Of a DNA stretch of 64,000 nt, positions 50,525 to 61,574 are shown piece by piece (the stretch's first letter is position 1; each line of letters begins with the position of its first letter). Below the pieces are notes generated by a model. The model made no database searches and was not told the origin of the DNA. It saw only the letters and a program-made list of their open reading frames with translations. Position numbers and translations under genes: made by a program. The stretch comes from Polytrichum commune. Its lineage: Eukaryota; Streptophyta; Polytrichopsida; Polytrichales; Polytrichaceae. The stretch spans positions 6,140,501 through 6,204,500 of the forward strand of contig OX485808.1 of assembly GCA_950295325.1 (NCBI GenBank), read 5' to 3'.

Positions 50525-50819
50525 TTAATCCTCCCTATATTATGGCACACATCGTTTTTGAAATGCATTAAGTGAACTACCCATGCTGTACTCTAGATCT
50601 CATCTATGTCGGTATTACATAACCCTAGTGAGTAGTCAAATGGACTTGGTCAACTTTGGATCCCTCGACCTTACATACAATATTTAGTGTAGTGTTGCTT
50701 TGCATGTTTCACCCTTCCCCATAAGCAAGTGTCACGGAACTTTACCCCTTGAGACTTTGGTGGGGTTTCCCCAATCAACCAAAAGACCATCCTTTCTTTT
50801 CATCCAATCTTTGTATAGT

Positions 50820-51190
50820 AAAGGTACCTATTCCCGATCACGACCCCATCGGCAATCTATAGGGTCTTGTAATTCCAATCATGTTGGGACTCAATTTCGA
50901 TCAGGCCATTACCAATAGTGCCATGACCCATGTCTTGGTTTTGAGTGCTAAAGTGAGGAGGAATGAGTGGCTTGAATTAATGGTTATGGTAAACTCTAGA
51001 CATTGGTAATATGTTTGAGCCAAATTTTGGTTTCAAAAATCCATAGTAATTTCAATTTTAAGGAAAAAATTTAGAATTTTTTTTGTAGTCCTCATGATTT
51101 CTATCTTCCTACATGGAAAGTTTTTGCACCACCTTATACTTCTCTCTAGACTTGGTGCATAACCTCTTAAGTGTTACAAGAAGAGTTATG
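50820..51190. repeat. Repeat family R, single unit
   Basis: Carries 'accccatcggcaatctatag', 'gtgaggaggaatgagtgg' (50952) and 'ctctagacattggtaatatg' as in the dimers. A MITE B edge ('acaatatttagtgtagtg') lies just upstream at about 50674. Confidence 0.75.
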
Positions 51191-54100
51191 GGTTTTGTTT
51201 GATTGGATGATGTTTTGATCATGTATGCAATTGATTAGACAATCAAGTACTTGTAAATATGGTTGAGGTTAGTCCTGATGATGCACCAAAACCTTATTTT
51301 TTGTGGTCCGACTAAAGAAAGACCAAGGCCTTTTCAATCCTACATATATATTTTATTAAATGGCTTTCTTTGGTACCCTCCAAATAACAAAAATTAGCTT
51401 CCAATATGGATGGGACGAGTGTCAAATTGTGTTGATTTGATTAAGGGAGTTAATTATGGAAGATTTATAGTACAATGACGGACTTCTTTGTAAGGGAAAA
51501 TTGAAGGCAAAAGGGCCATTCCTAGAGAATGTTGGACGAGGCAATGGACGAAAGAGACACCCCTTCCCAGTTGCAAAACTATGTTATTCTCTAATAGGAT
51601 GTCATCTTATGCAAAATTAAGGTTATGTTCAACGCATTTGATCCCTGAAGTGCCTGTGAATGTTGTGATGGCAAACCTAATGTCTCCAGGCATTGTTGTA
51701 GACCCTAATAAGGATTGCAAAGATTAATCCCATTTGCCTTGGGTTCTTATTATGATATCCATTGGTTGTTAATACAAACTATATACTATAGTTCAACAGA
51801 AACAATGTGACTTTGATTTTATGCAAATGTGTAATATTGAAGATGCATGTTATGTACCCTTTAAACATGAATAAGGAGTTTTATATTCAATTGTGGACTC
51901 CAATCATACTAACTTTTCATATTTCTTGCATATTATCTTCTAAGGTCCAGTCATGTATTGGACCTTGTATTATATCTAGAAGATGAAAAATAAAATCAAG
52001 ATGTTTAATATGATTGAAAATGCTTTTTTCTAATATAGAAGTTTGATTTATGTTGTATAAGATTCAAGTTTGGGGGTCTAGCATGTAGGGTTTAGGGCTT
52101 AAAATGTACAATTAAATACCTTAGTACCTTTACCACAGTGTCTATTTATAGGAAACTGTTTTATTACTTATTCTATCTTAAGATTCGACAATCCCGGACT
52201 TAAAGGGGACACCATTTTTCCCATATTAATTTTTGAGATTTTAAAATTAAAATATCCAAAAAAGGTTCTTCTTTAAAATAGTTTGATTAGTGCCGAAGTG
52301 GTAAAGGTACTATGGTAGTATTGTGCATACATGGATGGATAAGGGCCACTTTACATAGGAGACTGAGAGCCCGTGACCGTTCCACTTCAAGCACTGTCAT
52401 CGGTGGACAAGGAGGAGCTCGTCCAAGTTTGCTTCACACTATGCTTGAAGGACCAACGGAGTATGTGAATGCAAGATGGATGTAAAGTCTACATGGATTC
52501 CTACATGATATCAAATTGATCAAGTTTCATGGTCATTTGGACTACTTTCAAAAACCACCTCTTGGAGATAGGCCTAACACAAAACCGGGAGAGCATGGCA
52601 CTTTGAATACTGGCAACCGTTGATTTATTTTATTTTATCATGTGTGAGGACCCGCATGAATAGAAATTCATTGAAATAGCATCTAGTTGAGGGCCTGGTC
52701 GCATATGACTCCACACTACACTTGAGGGTCCGTGTCCACACTACATGATTTCAAGGGGTGTCTTGGAACAACCTTTGAACACTTTCTTTTGGGCTCTCAT
52801 AATTTCATGGTCATGGCTCTCGGCTCGTGTGTGAAATGGCCCTGAGTATAAGCTTCCAATCATAAACGTTGATTCCATCTTTTAATTGAATTTGGAAATC
52901 GTCTTAAATTTGTAAAGAAATAATTTATCAAAGGCATTATTCTTGTCTCATTGTATGGAATGTTATAAAACTCTATCATTTCATGTCTAAAATAATATCA
53001 TTTGGTATATCCAATTTTCGTCTAAATTTAGAAGAAGTCCATACATAGAAAATACATGTTTAATTTTTTTTCCAAGGAAATAGGTGTGGATAACTATTTT
53101 ATTTTGTGCTATTTTTGTCCTTGAAGTTATACTCAAGGTGTTCATTGGAAGTCTCCATGAAGACTTAGGGAAGACCCGAGGTCCTGAGCCTATATTACTT
53201 CCACCTTGACTAGAGAAAAGAAAAGAAAAATCATTGGTGTTCATGCACCAACATGGATGAGAGCTCGTTATCCAATAAACTAATTATGGGGTTAGCAATG
53301 ATGTAGTATAGTCATTTGGAAGGTGGGCTCTATAAGACAACCCTGACCAAATAATCAAAGTGGCCTACAATACATTAATTATTTCCACACTTTTAGGACA
53401 ATTTAGTGCACCTATTTTTCCAACTTAGAGTTTACTATACACTCCAAGACAAATAACTTTTGGATTTGGTAATTGTAAATGGCTATGGTGATAATTATAT
53501 TCTCCAACTTCTACCAATTATATGTACACAACAAAACTTGTGTTGCAATACCAAATCTAAGATGAAGCATCAACAAAAATTGGATTGAAGATCAAGCGTC
53601 CCATGTTTTAGTTATGGTTATTGGAAGTGCATGTTTGTTGATTCCTTAATTGCATGTCTTCGCAATTGTGTTCAATATTGATGTGTGGATGTATGGAGTA
53701 GTTGATGAATTTGATGATATGTGCTTTTATGATATTTGTTCTTGATCCTCACCTACCCATAAACCAATCAAATATAGGCGTTCAATTAAGAAAAGTAACC
53801 AAATAACGCCAGGATAACTTAAACAGTGTAGTAATTCCGAAGCTGTCTGTGGTCACATGGACAACATCACAGTCATCACAACAATCAATAGAAGGTCAAT
53901 CCAGCTCAGTTCAAGATAGCTTCAACACACACGAGATTTTGATTTAGTGCCTTTGGTGCTTGAAAGTGGCCATATATCTACTGCACCAACAATTTAGTAT
54001 ACACATATCCGGTATTTTACCAGTCACTTTATTCATGTGACCTTATTTTTCACCAACAAACCCAACTCTATTCACATGCACTCATCACTACAATTGCGGC

Positions 54101-54206
54101 CGACGCAATGCAATTCATTCAACAACACTGGTGAAGTCTTCGACTCAGTCCTACCACATGGAGAAAAACAAGGTAAGGCAAGGTAAGGAAAGGAAAGGTC
54201 GAGCTT
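51191..54206. other. No gene recognised
   Basis: AT-rich DNA without a recognisable coding frame on either strand and without a clear match to the repeat families named elsewhere in the window. The last part (about 53800-54206) would be 3' flank of the exon that follows on the minus strand. Confidence 0.45.
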
Positions 54207-54488
54207 CTAAAGCCAGATATCTGAAGTGCAGTCACCGCCAGGATAACGCATCTCGTGTGCGAGGGCAGGCCCTTCAGGTTCTTTGCCAAAATCAACAAAG
54301 AAATTGGGGTTGAGAGCCAACCCGCTGTTTACATTATCGACATCGATCTGAATCATGTGAGAGCTTTTCTCGACCATGGAAGGGTAAAATTGCTGGTCCC
54401 ATGCACTGAAGAGGGAGTTGGAAGCGTAGAGGAGCTTCCCATCCAAACTCAATTGGATCATTTGTGGTCCGCCTCTCAACTTTGTGCC
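54207..54488 (-). pseudogene. Orphan last exon of a selenium-binding protein gene
   Basis: The minus strand encodes the C-terminus of the selenium-binding protein family (SBP1, methanethiol oxidase type), with [40 protein letters not shown], '[10 protein letters not shown]' and [17 protein letters not shown], followed by a stop. The exon is about 93 codons of a protein usually near 480-490 residues, and starts after a proper splice acceptor (TTTTTGTGTAG). The preceding exons should lie at higher coordinates, but there the sequence runs into repeats and duplication D2, and none was found within the window. The exon itself has no stop or frame change, so the loss may be recent, or it was captured by a duplication. 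A very long intron reaching past 64 kb cannot be excluded. Confidence 0.85.
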
Positions 54489-54680
54489 CTACACAAAAAG
54501 GAACAGAACATAACTTAGTTCATGCTAAGCTTGAGATTTAAAATATCCACGTATAATGGGCACTTTATGCTAGAGCTTGAGGGCCCATGACCATTGGCAT
54601 CTGAATCCCTCATAATGAGTTTTGAGCCCTCATAATGAGTTTTGAGCCCTCATAATTTTGTGGTCGATGCCCTTGGTCAG

Positions 54681-55595
54681 TGTGTGGGGCAAGGCATGTT
54701 GGGGCCACAGATGAAGAAATCCCTCGCATACAAGCAATTTCTCATCCATCCAAGTTTCCAATTTACAGGTTTGTGACGATTCATTTCAAATGACTTTGAC
54801 TAGACTCATTCGGGTTCTTTAAAAGTAATTATGATCTCAAATCCATTGAAATGCGATTTCGTGATGGATGAATAGATGGATGAATGGATGGATGCACGGT
54901 GAGGGGAACAGAAGGGAGCTATGGAGTGTGAATGGTTTTCTCATTCATGCTAGATGGATGAGACCCTTGCATTTGTTTGTGGTGATTCCCTCTTGCCAAG
55001 AAAAGGCACACTTGTATGAGAAGATTTTCTCTCGCCTTTGTCCATAGCCCCCCACAAGGCTTGCCCTGCACATCTACATGCATGAGGGGATGACCATTGA
55101 GGGTTCTCTATTCCAACACAAAATCAATATTCCCCCCTCATAACTTGTCACGTGTCATGCTCACATTCACCAAGACCCACTTGTATCCCATGTGGAAACT
55201 AGTTAGTACCGGCACTTGTAAATATGCAACAGAGAGCCCTCTACAGCAACCTCACGGGCTTGTAATACGAGCTTCGACACAAAGAGGGCTCGAGGGGCAT
55301 GATGTTGGAGTGGTCTTTAGGTATACAACGGACAACGTGGTGATGGTGGTGGGGATGGGTGGCGTTTCCCAACATTTCCCATTGTTTCCCAAAGGTGGGG
55401 GGACCAACAGTAGAATGATGTGTCATATGCATGGGTGGAAAAGGTCATCATGGCATGGGCCCATACTACTCTAAATATTGTATGTAGTGTCACTTGCTAG
55501 ATGGAGTTACAATATGCTATATCTTTTTGCTATTAATGTAATGTTTTAACCAAGGAAAGCTATAATGTCCAAACAAACAATTCCACCTTTATTGG
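54681..55595. repeat. Segmental duplication D2, copy 2
   Basis: Collinear with 46047-46960 with a near-constant offset of about 8.63 kb and few differences. Just before it, 'cctcataatgagttttgag' is repeated two to three times (54610-54655). Confidence 0.9.
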
Positions 55596-55679
55596 AAAAG
55601 AAAGAATATATGCAACGATGAATTATGGCATTGTGTAATTCCAAACAACAAGTGTGATCAAATACAATGTTTAGTGAAG
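55467..55679. repeat. MITE family B, copy 3
   Basis: Left end 'ctctaaatattgtatgtagt' and right end (reversed) 'cactaaacattgtatttgat' pair imperfectly, as expected for an older copy. It completes the partial copy in D2 copy 1. Confidence 0.6.
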
Positions 55680-55950
55680 TCAATACAATACAATATGCAT
55701 GATTTAATGAAAGTCCTTATGTAGTTGAATGTTATTATTACAATACTAGCTGCATAACATTACTCATCACCCACCGATCAAAGAGTGGGTGTTGAGTAAT
55801 GTTATGTGAATTATTGGTTAGTGTGGTGGGTATCACCAGACACGAGATGTTTGTGCACCCAAGTCAATCATCTTAGCACCTACTTACATTAGGTTTTACG
55901 TTAGGTTCCACTTGCACACACAAAGAGTGAAGGTTAGAAATTTTGTATGC

Positions 55951-56467
55951 AAGTGAATCCATGGTATCATTAATTATATGATAAAACCGATCTAACCAGA
56001 AGAAATTCTTGTATTACTTTCAGTGTTCAGGTTTGATGGGCATGGTACCAACAAACAAAAGACTACCATACTTATGCCCCCTCCCCACCTGACTTTACCA
56101 AATAATCAAAGTCTTTCCTAAAAATCGGGTAAAGCTCCCTCAGTTATAGTGGACACATCCAGCTATCCCAATGCATCTACAAGAACTTGCTCTGGAGATT
56201 TTTGAGTAGGTTTTAGTTGAGTAGCTTTCACACATGTTCATGGTTTTATCTAGCAAGCAATGAATGTTGGATAGTTTTTGTTCCATCCCCAAATCCCTTA
56301 CTACTAATCTATCTTACCATCAGTTTTTTGTTAATGAAGCTCCTTGTGCCCTCATAGCTAAGCCTAAAAAGCAACCAATTGCAAGGGTTGGAGGCGACAC
56401 TTTTAAAGGTCCTATATTCTTGCCTCATGTTTAGGTACCGATGGGAGGGTCAATGCTTGAGGCTTAG
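55951..56467. repeat. Segmental duplication D1, copy 2
   Basis: Matches 36711-37226 nearly throughout. D1 and D2 lie side by side here but 9.3 kb apart in the other location, so the two blocks were copied or rearranged separately. Confidence 0.9.
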
Positions 56468-56512
56468 AGCCAGGGTTGATTTTTCACAAAGTTTTTGCCT
56501 GTTGTCAGCCAT

Positions 56513-57857
56513 AAAGCCCCACCCTTGTGCGTCGTAATCCGGGTGAGAGCCCATGGCTCACATGTACTTGTATGACTTCCCTTAGACCTTGGAATCAAGC
56601 TCCCAATGCTCCATCCAAATAAATATAAAACAAGCAACTTTTTATTCGAGAGTACAAGGTGACAAGTATTTAAAAATACTATCCTTCCTCTTAGTCATTG
56701 CCACACCCACTCACAAGCCTCTACCACACAATAATGGAATAATCAACTAACCTAAACAGTGTCCTAATGGCCTTGGGCAATGCCAATTACACATTTGGCT
56801 TGACCCCCTTACTAACCCACAATACTAATCAATCAAAACCACACACCTAACTTCTAACTTCTTGCTACACCCCCCAACCTCACTCACTCTGCTACCCTAG
56901 GGGAAATCATAAATATTGCAAGCCGAGTCCTCTGTGTTCCCAACACAATAAGTTGGACCTCACCCGCATGACGGCAGTCTGGACTCTTGTTGCTTCAGCC
57001 ACTTGGCATTCCTTAGGAGTTCCCTGGACGGCTTCCCAACTTAGCCGCTGTGACCTCACTCAGCAGCAACCCAGCATCAATCTCCACTGCCCCTCAAGTC
57101 TTCACAAAATTCACTTCCCAGCCTTGGCCTCAAATTCTCCTGCTCCAATGTGCTAGATGAAGCCCCTCCGCAGAATCAATCATTCAGCTTTCTCCTTTTC
57201 AATTCAACTTCAGCTGCCTCGACAGCGGCGCTCCTTCCCTCTCTGTCCATCTTCGGCAGATTCCAGGCTCTGGTCCAGGTTACGAATCGAGCTCAGTTTA
57301 AGCAACTCAGCACAGATCTTGCCTTCAAGGTTACTCACCCAGGAGTGGCAACTTAATTCAGCCTCGACTCCCGACTGCAAGCCATCCCCTTGCGGCAGCT
57401 CAATTTACAGGGTTCAGACTCACCAAACAGTGTATCAGAATTTCAGGTGAGCGTTCCTACTTTGACATTGTTGTCTTTTCGAGGAGCATTCTCCTGTACT
57501 CAAGGCGGCAGGCTCATATCAGCCCAGAGCATCTCACCAGGGTTCGGCATTGTGCGGGAACAGAGTCGCCTTTACCTCCGAAATTTGGTTCACCGTGGAA
57601 TTCGGCATGCGGCAACCTCTCCAAATGCTAATACCGTTAACAAGTAAAAGAATGCAGCATTCAACCCAAACCTGTTACTGCTTGTGAGATTGATTCGATT
57701 CGGAACAGCTTTCAGTTACTCCTCCCTGTTGCCGTCCGAATCTCTTGACCTCCTTCCGTTGGCCGCTTCACCAATATCCGCAACAGAATTTATGGATTTC
57801 CAGCCTCCTTTGACTCCGTTTCTCGTGCGGTGGTTGAACCTTGCCTCACCTCTTAAT
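56513..57857. mobile_element. LTR-like repeat W, copy 2, interrupted by the Mutator-like element
   Basis: Starts TGTCAGCCATAAAGCCCCACC, as W copy 1. It is CT- and GC-rich from about 56950. The Mutator-like element is inserted near its end, and its last bases (to about 62957, TGTCACA) lie beyond that element. Frames inside (for example 57390-57647) have no recognised similarity. Confidence 0.45.
57849..57857. repeat. 9-bp target duplication, left
   Basis: CCTCTTAAT here is repeated exactly at 62935-62943, directly outside the right inverted repeat. A 9-bp duplication is the hallmark of Mutator-like elements. Confidence 0.9.
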
Positions 57858-59242
57858 GGGTAAGGCTAAATCCCTTGTAGTAACGCACAGCTGGCTCACG
57901 TGTGGCCACCGTGGCACGTGGGCCCCGCGCCGGTGCCTAGCCCATTTGACCCCCCAGGGTTTAGGGTACGGTCGTACCTTGCTAACGCCCGAGACACTGC
58001 GCAGTGTCCCGAACTTGAGTCGCCGGAACACTACAATGCCGGAACACTAGCCCCATCCATCGCCATGCCATCCCCCTCATGCCATGCCTAGCCATGCCAT
58101 CCCCTCATGCCCACGCCATGGCTGTGGGGCTCACCAATACGTCATCTCCCGTCAACCCAGAGTCTCGGAATGCGCGTTAGGAGACGGGAGTGAAGGAGGA
58201 GGAGTCCCTTTAACCCATATTGTTTGGGGGACAGCTCAAGGGCAAGCTTATAAGGAGAAGTGGCCAGCACCTCGTTCGAGAACAAGACGCTGACTTGGAA
58301 TTGGTTACTTGCTACTTGTTGCTAAGACTATGGCCCCCTCTGATGAGAGAGGTTATTTGGAACTGGTGATTGGTTCTTGGCTCTTGAGACTATGGTCCTA
58401 GGGATTAGACTCTTCGCTTAGGCCGGTTCGCTTAGCTCGGTCACTCAGTTCCCGTTACTTTGCCATTGCTTTTGCATGTAATCCCAAAAGTCCAAAAGTC
58501 TTTTTCTTCAGGGTATTTTTTGCTCAACTCGTCTAGCTTATCTTTTGCCCAAGTTGTTGATTCAAAGCCACTAGGTGAAGTCGTATCATACATCATGAGA
58601 CCCAACTCTTGAAGAACCATTGCACGTCGTACAATGTCTTTGATCTTTTAACAAGAGTGTTTTTGCCATGCATGACGAACATGCCACAAGCAAAGGAAAA
58701 TTGGAGTTCCAGGCCACGTCTCTTTGAAACATGCATGCCAAAGATCAACCATGTCAATGTGAATACTTTTTTGGAGTAACGGCTTTCACAATGATATAAA
58801 ATGACATTTAACAACGAATATGAGATAAATGGGTGGAATATATGTCAGGAATTGTTTGACTAACTCAAACATTCGTGGGAATGTAACACTGATCTTGTAA
58901 CATTAAAGTTGTAACACCGAACTTCTAACACTGAAGTTGAAACACTGATCTTGTAACACTAAAGTTGTAAAACTGAACTTCTTACACTGAGGTTGTAACA
59001 CTGAATATGTAACACTAAAGTTGTAACACTGCAATCCTAAACACTGAAGTTTGTGTACGTATTAGCTATAGAATTACCATGGTTATCCGAGTAGCAAGAA
59101 ACTATGAACAAAACTATAACTGATGTAATAACCCATTCGCAATTTCAAAATACAACAGAGTTGATACTTACACATGCATGGCTGCCTATTTGAGAAAAAC
59201 ATATAACTACAAACAGGATGATGGCTTTCTTGGTAGGAAATT
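57858..59242. repeat. MULE terminal inverted repeat, left
   Basis: Mirror of 61550-62934. It includes a transposase fragment on the minus strand (about 58760-58455), a promoter-like stretch with 'cttataaggag' (58247), and a tandem array (58880-59055). The match stops after 'ggtaggaaatt' at 59242. Confidence 0.9.
58880..59055. repeat. Tandem array inside the inverted repeat
   Basis: About ten units of 16-17 bp of the form 'gttgtaacactgaact', with variants 'taaag', 'gatct' and 'gaagt' alternating. Mirrored at 61737-61912 in the right arm. Confidence 0.85.
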
Positions 59243-59328
59243 GCATAACAATCTTATATGAAGAGTAGGACATTGGATGTCAACAGTGTATTCCGTGACA
59301 CTAGAATCCTCAGAGTCCACATTTTTTC

Positions 59329-59748
59329 CTAAAGTTCCAACGGGGGTAGTGTCACGCGAGCAAACACTGATATGATGTTAGTGTTTGAATTAACAGCCAA
59401 ACATTCTAAGACGTCTCGCCACAGTTTTTCCCTTTCTCTCCAAGAAATTTTTTTTTCTCGAAGAAGGCTAAACCCCCTGCCATCATTGACGGCTCGCAGC
59501 ACTGGCGAAGCCACAAGTGGGTGAAGTGTTCCAGACTTCAAATATGCTTTCAATGCTCGGACCCTATCCATGACTTGATTTAAATATGCTAGAAGATGCT
59601 CCATGAGGACAATGTCCCCCGTGACTTCTTCACAGAGGTCTATAACCAATTGCCTCAAAGCTTCGCCGAGATCCATTGACGAAACACTGGTCCGAACCGG
59701 AGTTTGCTTCGGGGTACATACCGGGGCAGTGTCAAGAGGAAATTGTGG
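59329..59748 (-). pseudogene. MULE transposase, C-terminal end
   Basis: The minus-strand frame reads HPQFPLDTAPVCTPKQTPVR, then MDLGEALRQLVIDLCEEVTG, and ends with a natural stop after TLPPLEL at 59329. It continues the transposase frame of 60968-61574 on the far side of the inserted LTR, with only one copy of the 5-bp duplication needed. The function of this tail is unknown. A helical 'EHLLAYLNQVMDRVRALKAY' stretch is visible. Confidence 0.55.
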
Positions 59749-59753
59749 ATGAC

Positions 59754-60962
59754 TATGAGCCCAAAATGAGTGCTCATATTTGTTTTATGTTTAGAATTTA
59801 ATTAGAATTGCAATTGGAGTGTTATTGAAACAATCAAAAGTATAAAAATAGTGAGGCTTGGTGTGGATTTATGTTTAGGCCTTAAGCCATTTTGTGTGGT
59901 GAATTAGAAGCTTAGTGACATTAGGGAGTGTTTTGATTAGAGGAGTAGTGCTTGATGAGGCAAGGGGAAGTGCCTTTGATTTAATTGTTTGAATTAGAAC
60001 GTGTTCTTGTTGGTTTAGGGGTTGAAGGGTTAGCAGAGAGGATAAGGTCCTACTAAGGGGGAGAAGGTTAAGGGGTTGTGATTGGATGCCCTTTCTCTCC
60101 TCTTCCTCCCTTATCCTCTCTTCTCCTTAAGTTCCCTCTCTTTACCTTTTCTTCCTCTCTTCGCTCTCTTCCCATCTTGCACGTGTGTGTGGGTACATGA
60201 GCATGTTTGTATTGTGAGGGGAGTGTGGGTAAAGGGGAGAGGTTCACACAAGGCCTCCTTACCCTCTCCCTTTCCCCCTCTCTTGTTATTTTTTTCTTCT
60301 CTCCCTCTATAACATCTTAATTTCCATTGAGAAGTTATGGTTTAGTTCTCTCTCCTCTCTTATTTAATTGCATTGATAAGTGTTGATTAAGTTATGTTAG
60401 AGGGTAGGATTTAAATAGATTAGCTAGTTAGCAAATGGGTTTAATGTGCCGAGGCTAAGAAGCCTGGTGATTGTGTGGCCGAAGCCTGGACTGGGTGGCC
60501 GAAGCCTGGAGGACTGCCCCTTAATGGAATTAAGGGTTAGGCTTGGCATCAAGTTGACTGGTAGACATTGGGGGGTTGGGTTTGAATTAGAATTGAAGGG
60601 ATTAGTTTAGTGGGTGTATAAGAGAGGCCATAAGGTGTTAGGTGTTGGCCCTAGAGGAAAGATTGTTGGTTTAAATACTTGGGGTTGTGCCGGTTGGCGC
60701 CAACAAGGTTGTAACGGGGAATAGTGTTTTTAAACACTTGAACGCTTAAAGCAGAGTAAATGGGAGTGCAAAAATTTATGTGGAACACAAAGGTGATGGC
60801 TTGAGGAGTAGGGTGCTAGTTACCTCATCACTTCATGGACTCTACAACCAAAGGCCCCGCCAAGGGCGAGGGCAAGGAGGAAAAGACCTTGGCCAATCCC
60901 AAGGGTTCGAGAGGAATGTCCTTGAGGGCATGTGTAGCCAAAGCCGTGGGTTTGGCCTCACA
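59754..60962 (-). mobile_element. Solo LTR-like element inserted in the MULE
   Basis: ATGAC stands on both sides (59749-59753 and 60963-60967). Read on the minus strand it begins TGTGAGGCCAAACC. It is related to the repeat at 1-1597. It is AT- and CT-rich with no retroelement genes inside; the frame at 60082-60312 is low complexity. It is younger than the MULE. Confidence 0.65.
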
Positions 60963-60967
60963 ATGAC

Positions 60968-61574
60968 GAAGCGGCGTAGAAGGGGTGAGGAGTTCTCTCA
61001 TACCACCTATGATGGTTCCAACATGTTTGCCACAGAAACGTGCAATTGTACCCTCAACAATATCCGGTCGAAGCATGAGCAGGACCTTCACAACATGCTT
61101 ACATATATTCCCCCGTTGTATCCAAACACAATTACACCCTGCCCATTCCTCTGCAGGATTATGCACAATGTATCTAATGTGTCGGTGCTCGGAAGAAGTC
61201 ACTAAGGCATGGTTCCCTGGAAGCACATTCAGTGTCACGTCAACATCTGGAATGTCACGTGCCTTCATCAGTGTTGTGACTACAAAATTTTGCATTTATT
61301 TGTTGTCTATAAAATCATTTTCTTTCCGAAGGCCCTTATACAAGAAGTGGTCGTGCACTTCTTCCGTAAGAGCAGTAATAGTCCAGTCTACACGTCTTCC
61401 AACCATGCGACTTCTCTCTGATTTTAACATTGACTTTAAAAACCCATGGTACCCTTCAATAGCTGCATTCGTGTCCTGGCCAGCATAAGGTAGGTTCCGG
61501 TAACCTACCACCCACATGTGAGCTTTACTTTGCCATTGCTTTCGCATGTAATTTCCTACCAAGAAAGCCATCAT
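60968..61574 (-). pseudogene. MULE transposase, catalytic end and SWIM zinc finger
   Basis: Minus strand from 61574: FLVGNYMRKQWQSKAHMWVV, then DTNAAIEGYHGFLKSML, the conserved stretch after the catalytic core of MULE and FAR1-like transposases, then a stop codon (TAA, at 61296-61298) in the same frame, then MQNFVVTTLMKARDIP and a SWIM zinc finger CNC-(n)-CKH in WAGCNCVWIQRGNICKHVVK. The frame meets the inserted LTR at 60968 and resumes at 59748. The N-terminal DNA-binding part and the two catalytic Asp were not found in the core. Confidence 0.75.

Noticed and set aside
57150-57650. Overlapping plus-strand frames of 68-97 codons
   Set aside because: They lie in an LTR-like CT/GC-rich repeat, overlap in different frames and have no recognisable domain.
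58084-58293. Small protein encoded identically in both MULE arms (also 62499-62708)
   Set aside because: Identity follows from the inverted repeat itself; the His/Pro/Ser-rich text comes from 'catgccatcc' repeats.
60082-60312. 76-codon Leu/Pro/Ser-rich frame
   Set aside because: It comes from the CT-rich block of the solo LTR, which is also present in another form at about 345-425.
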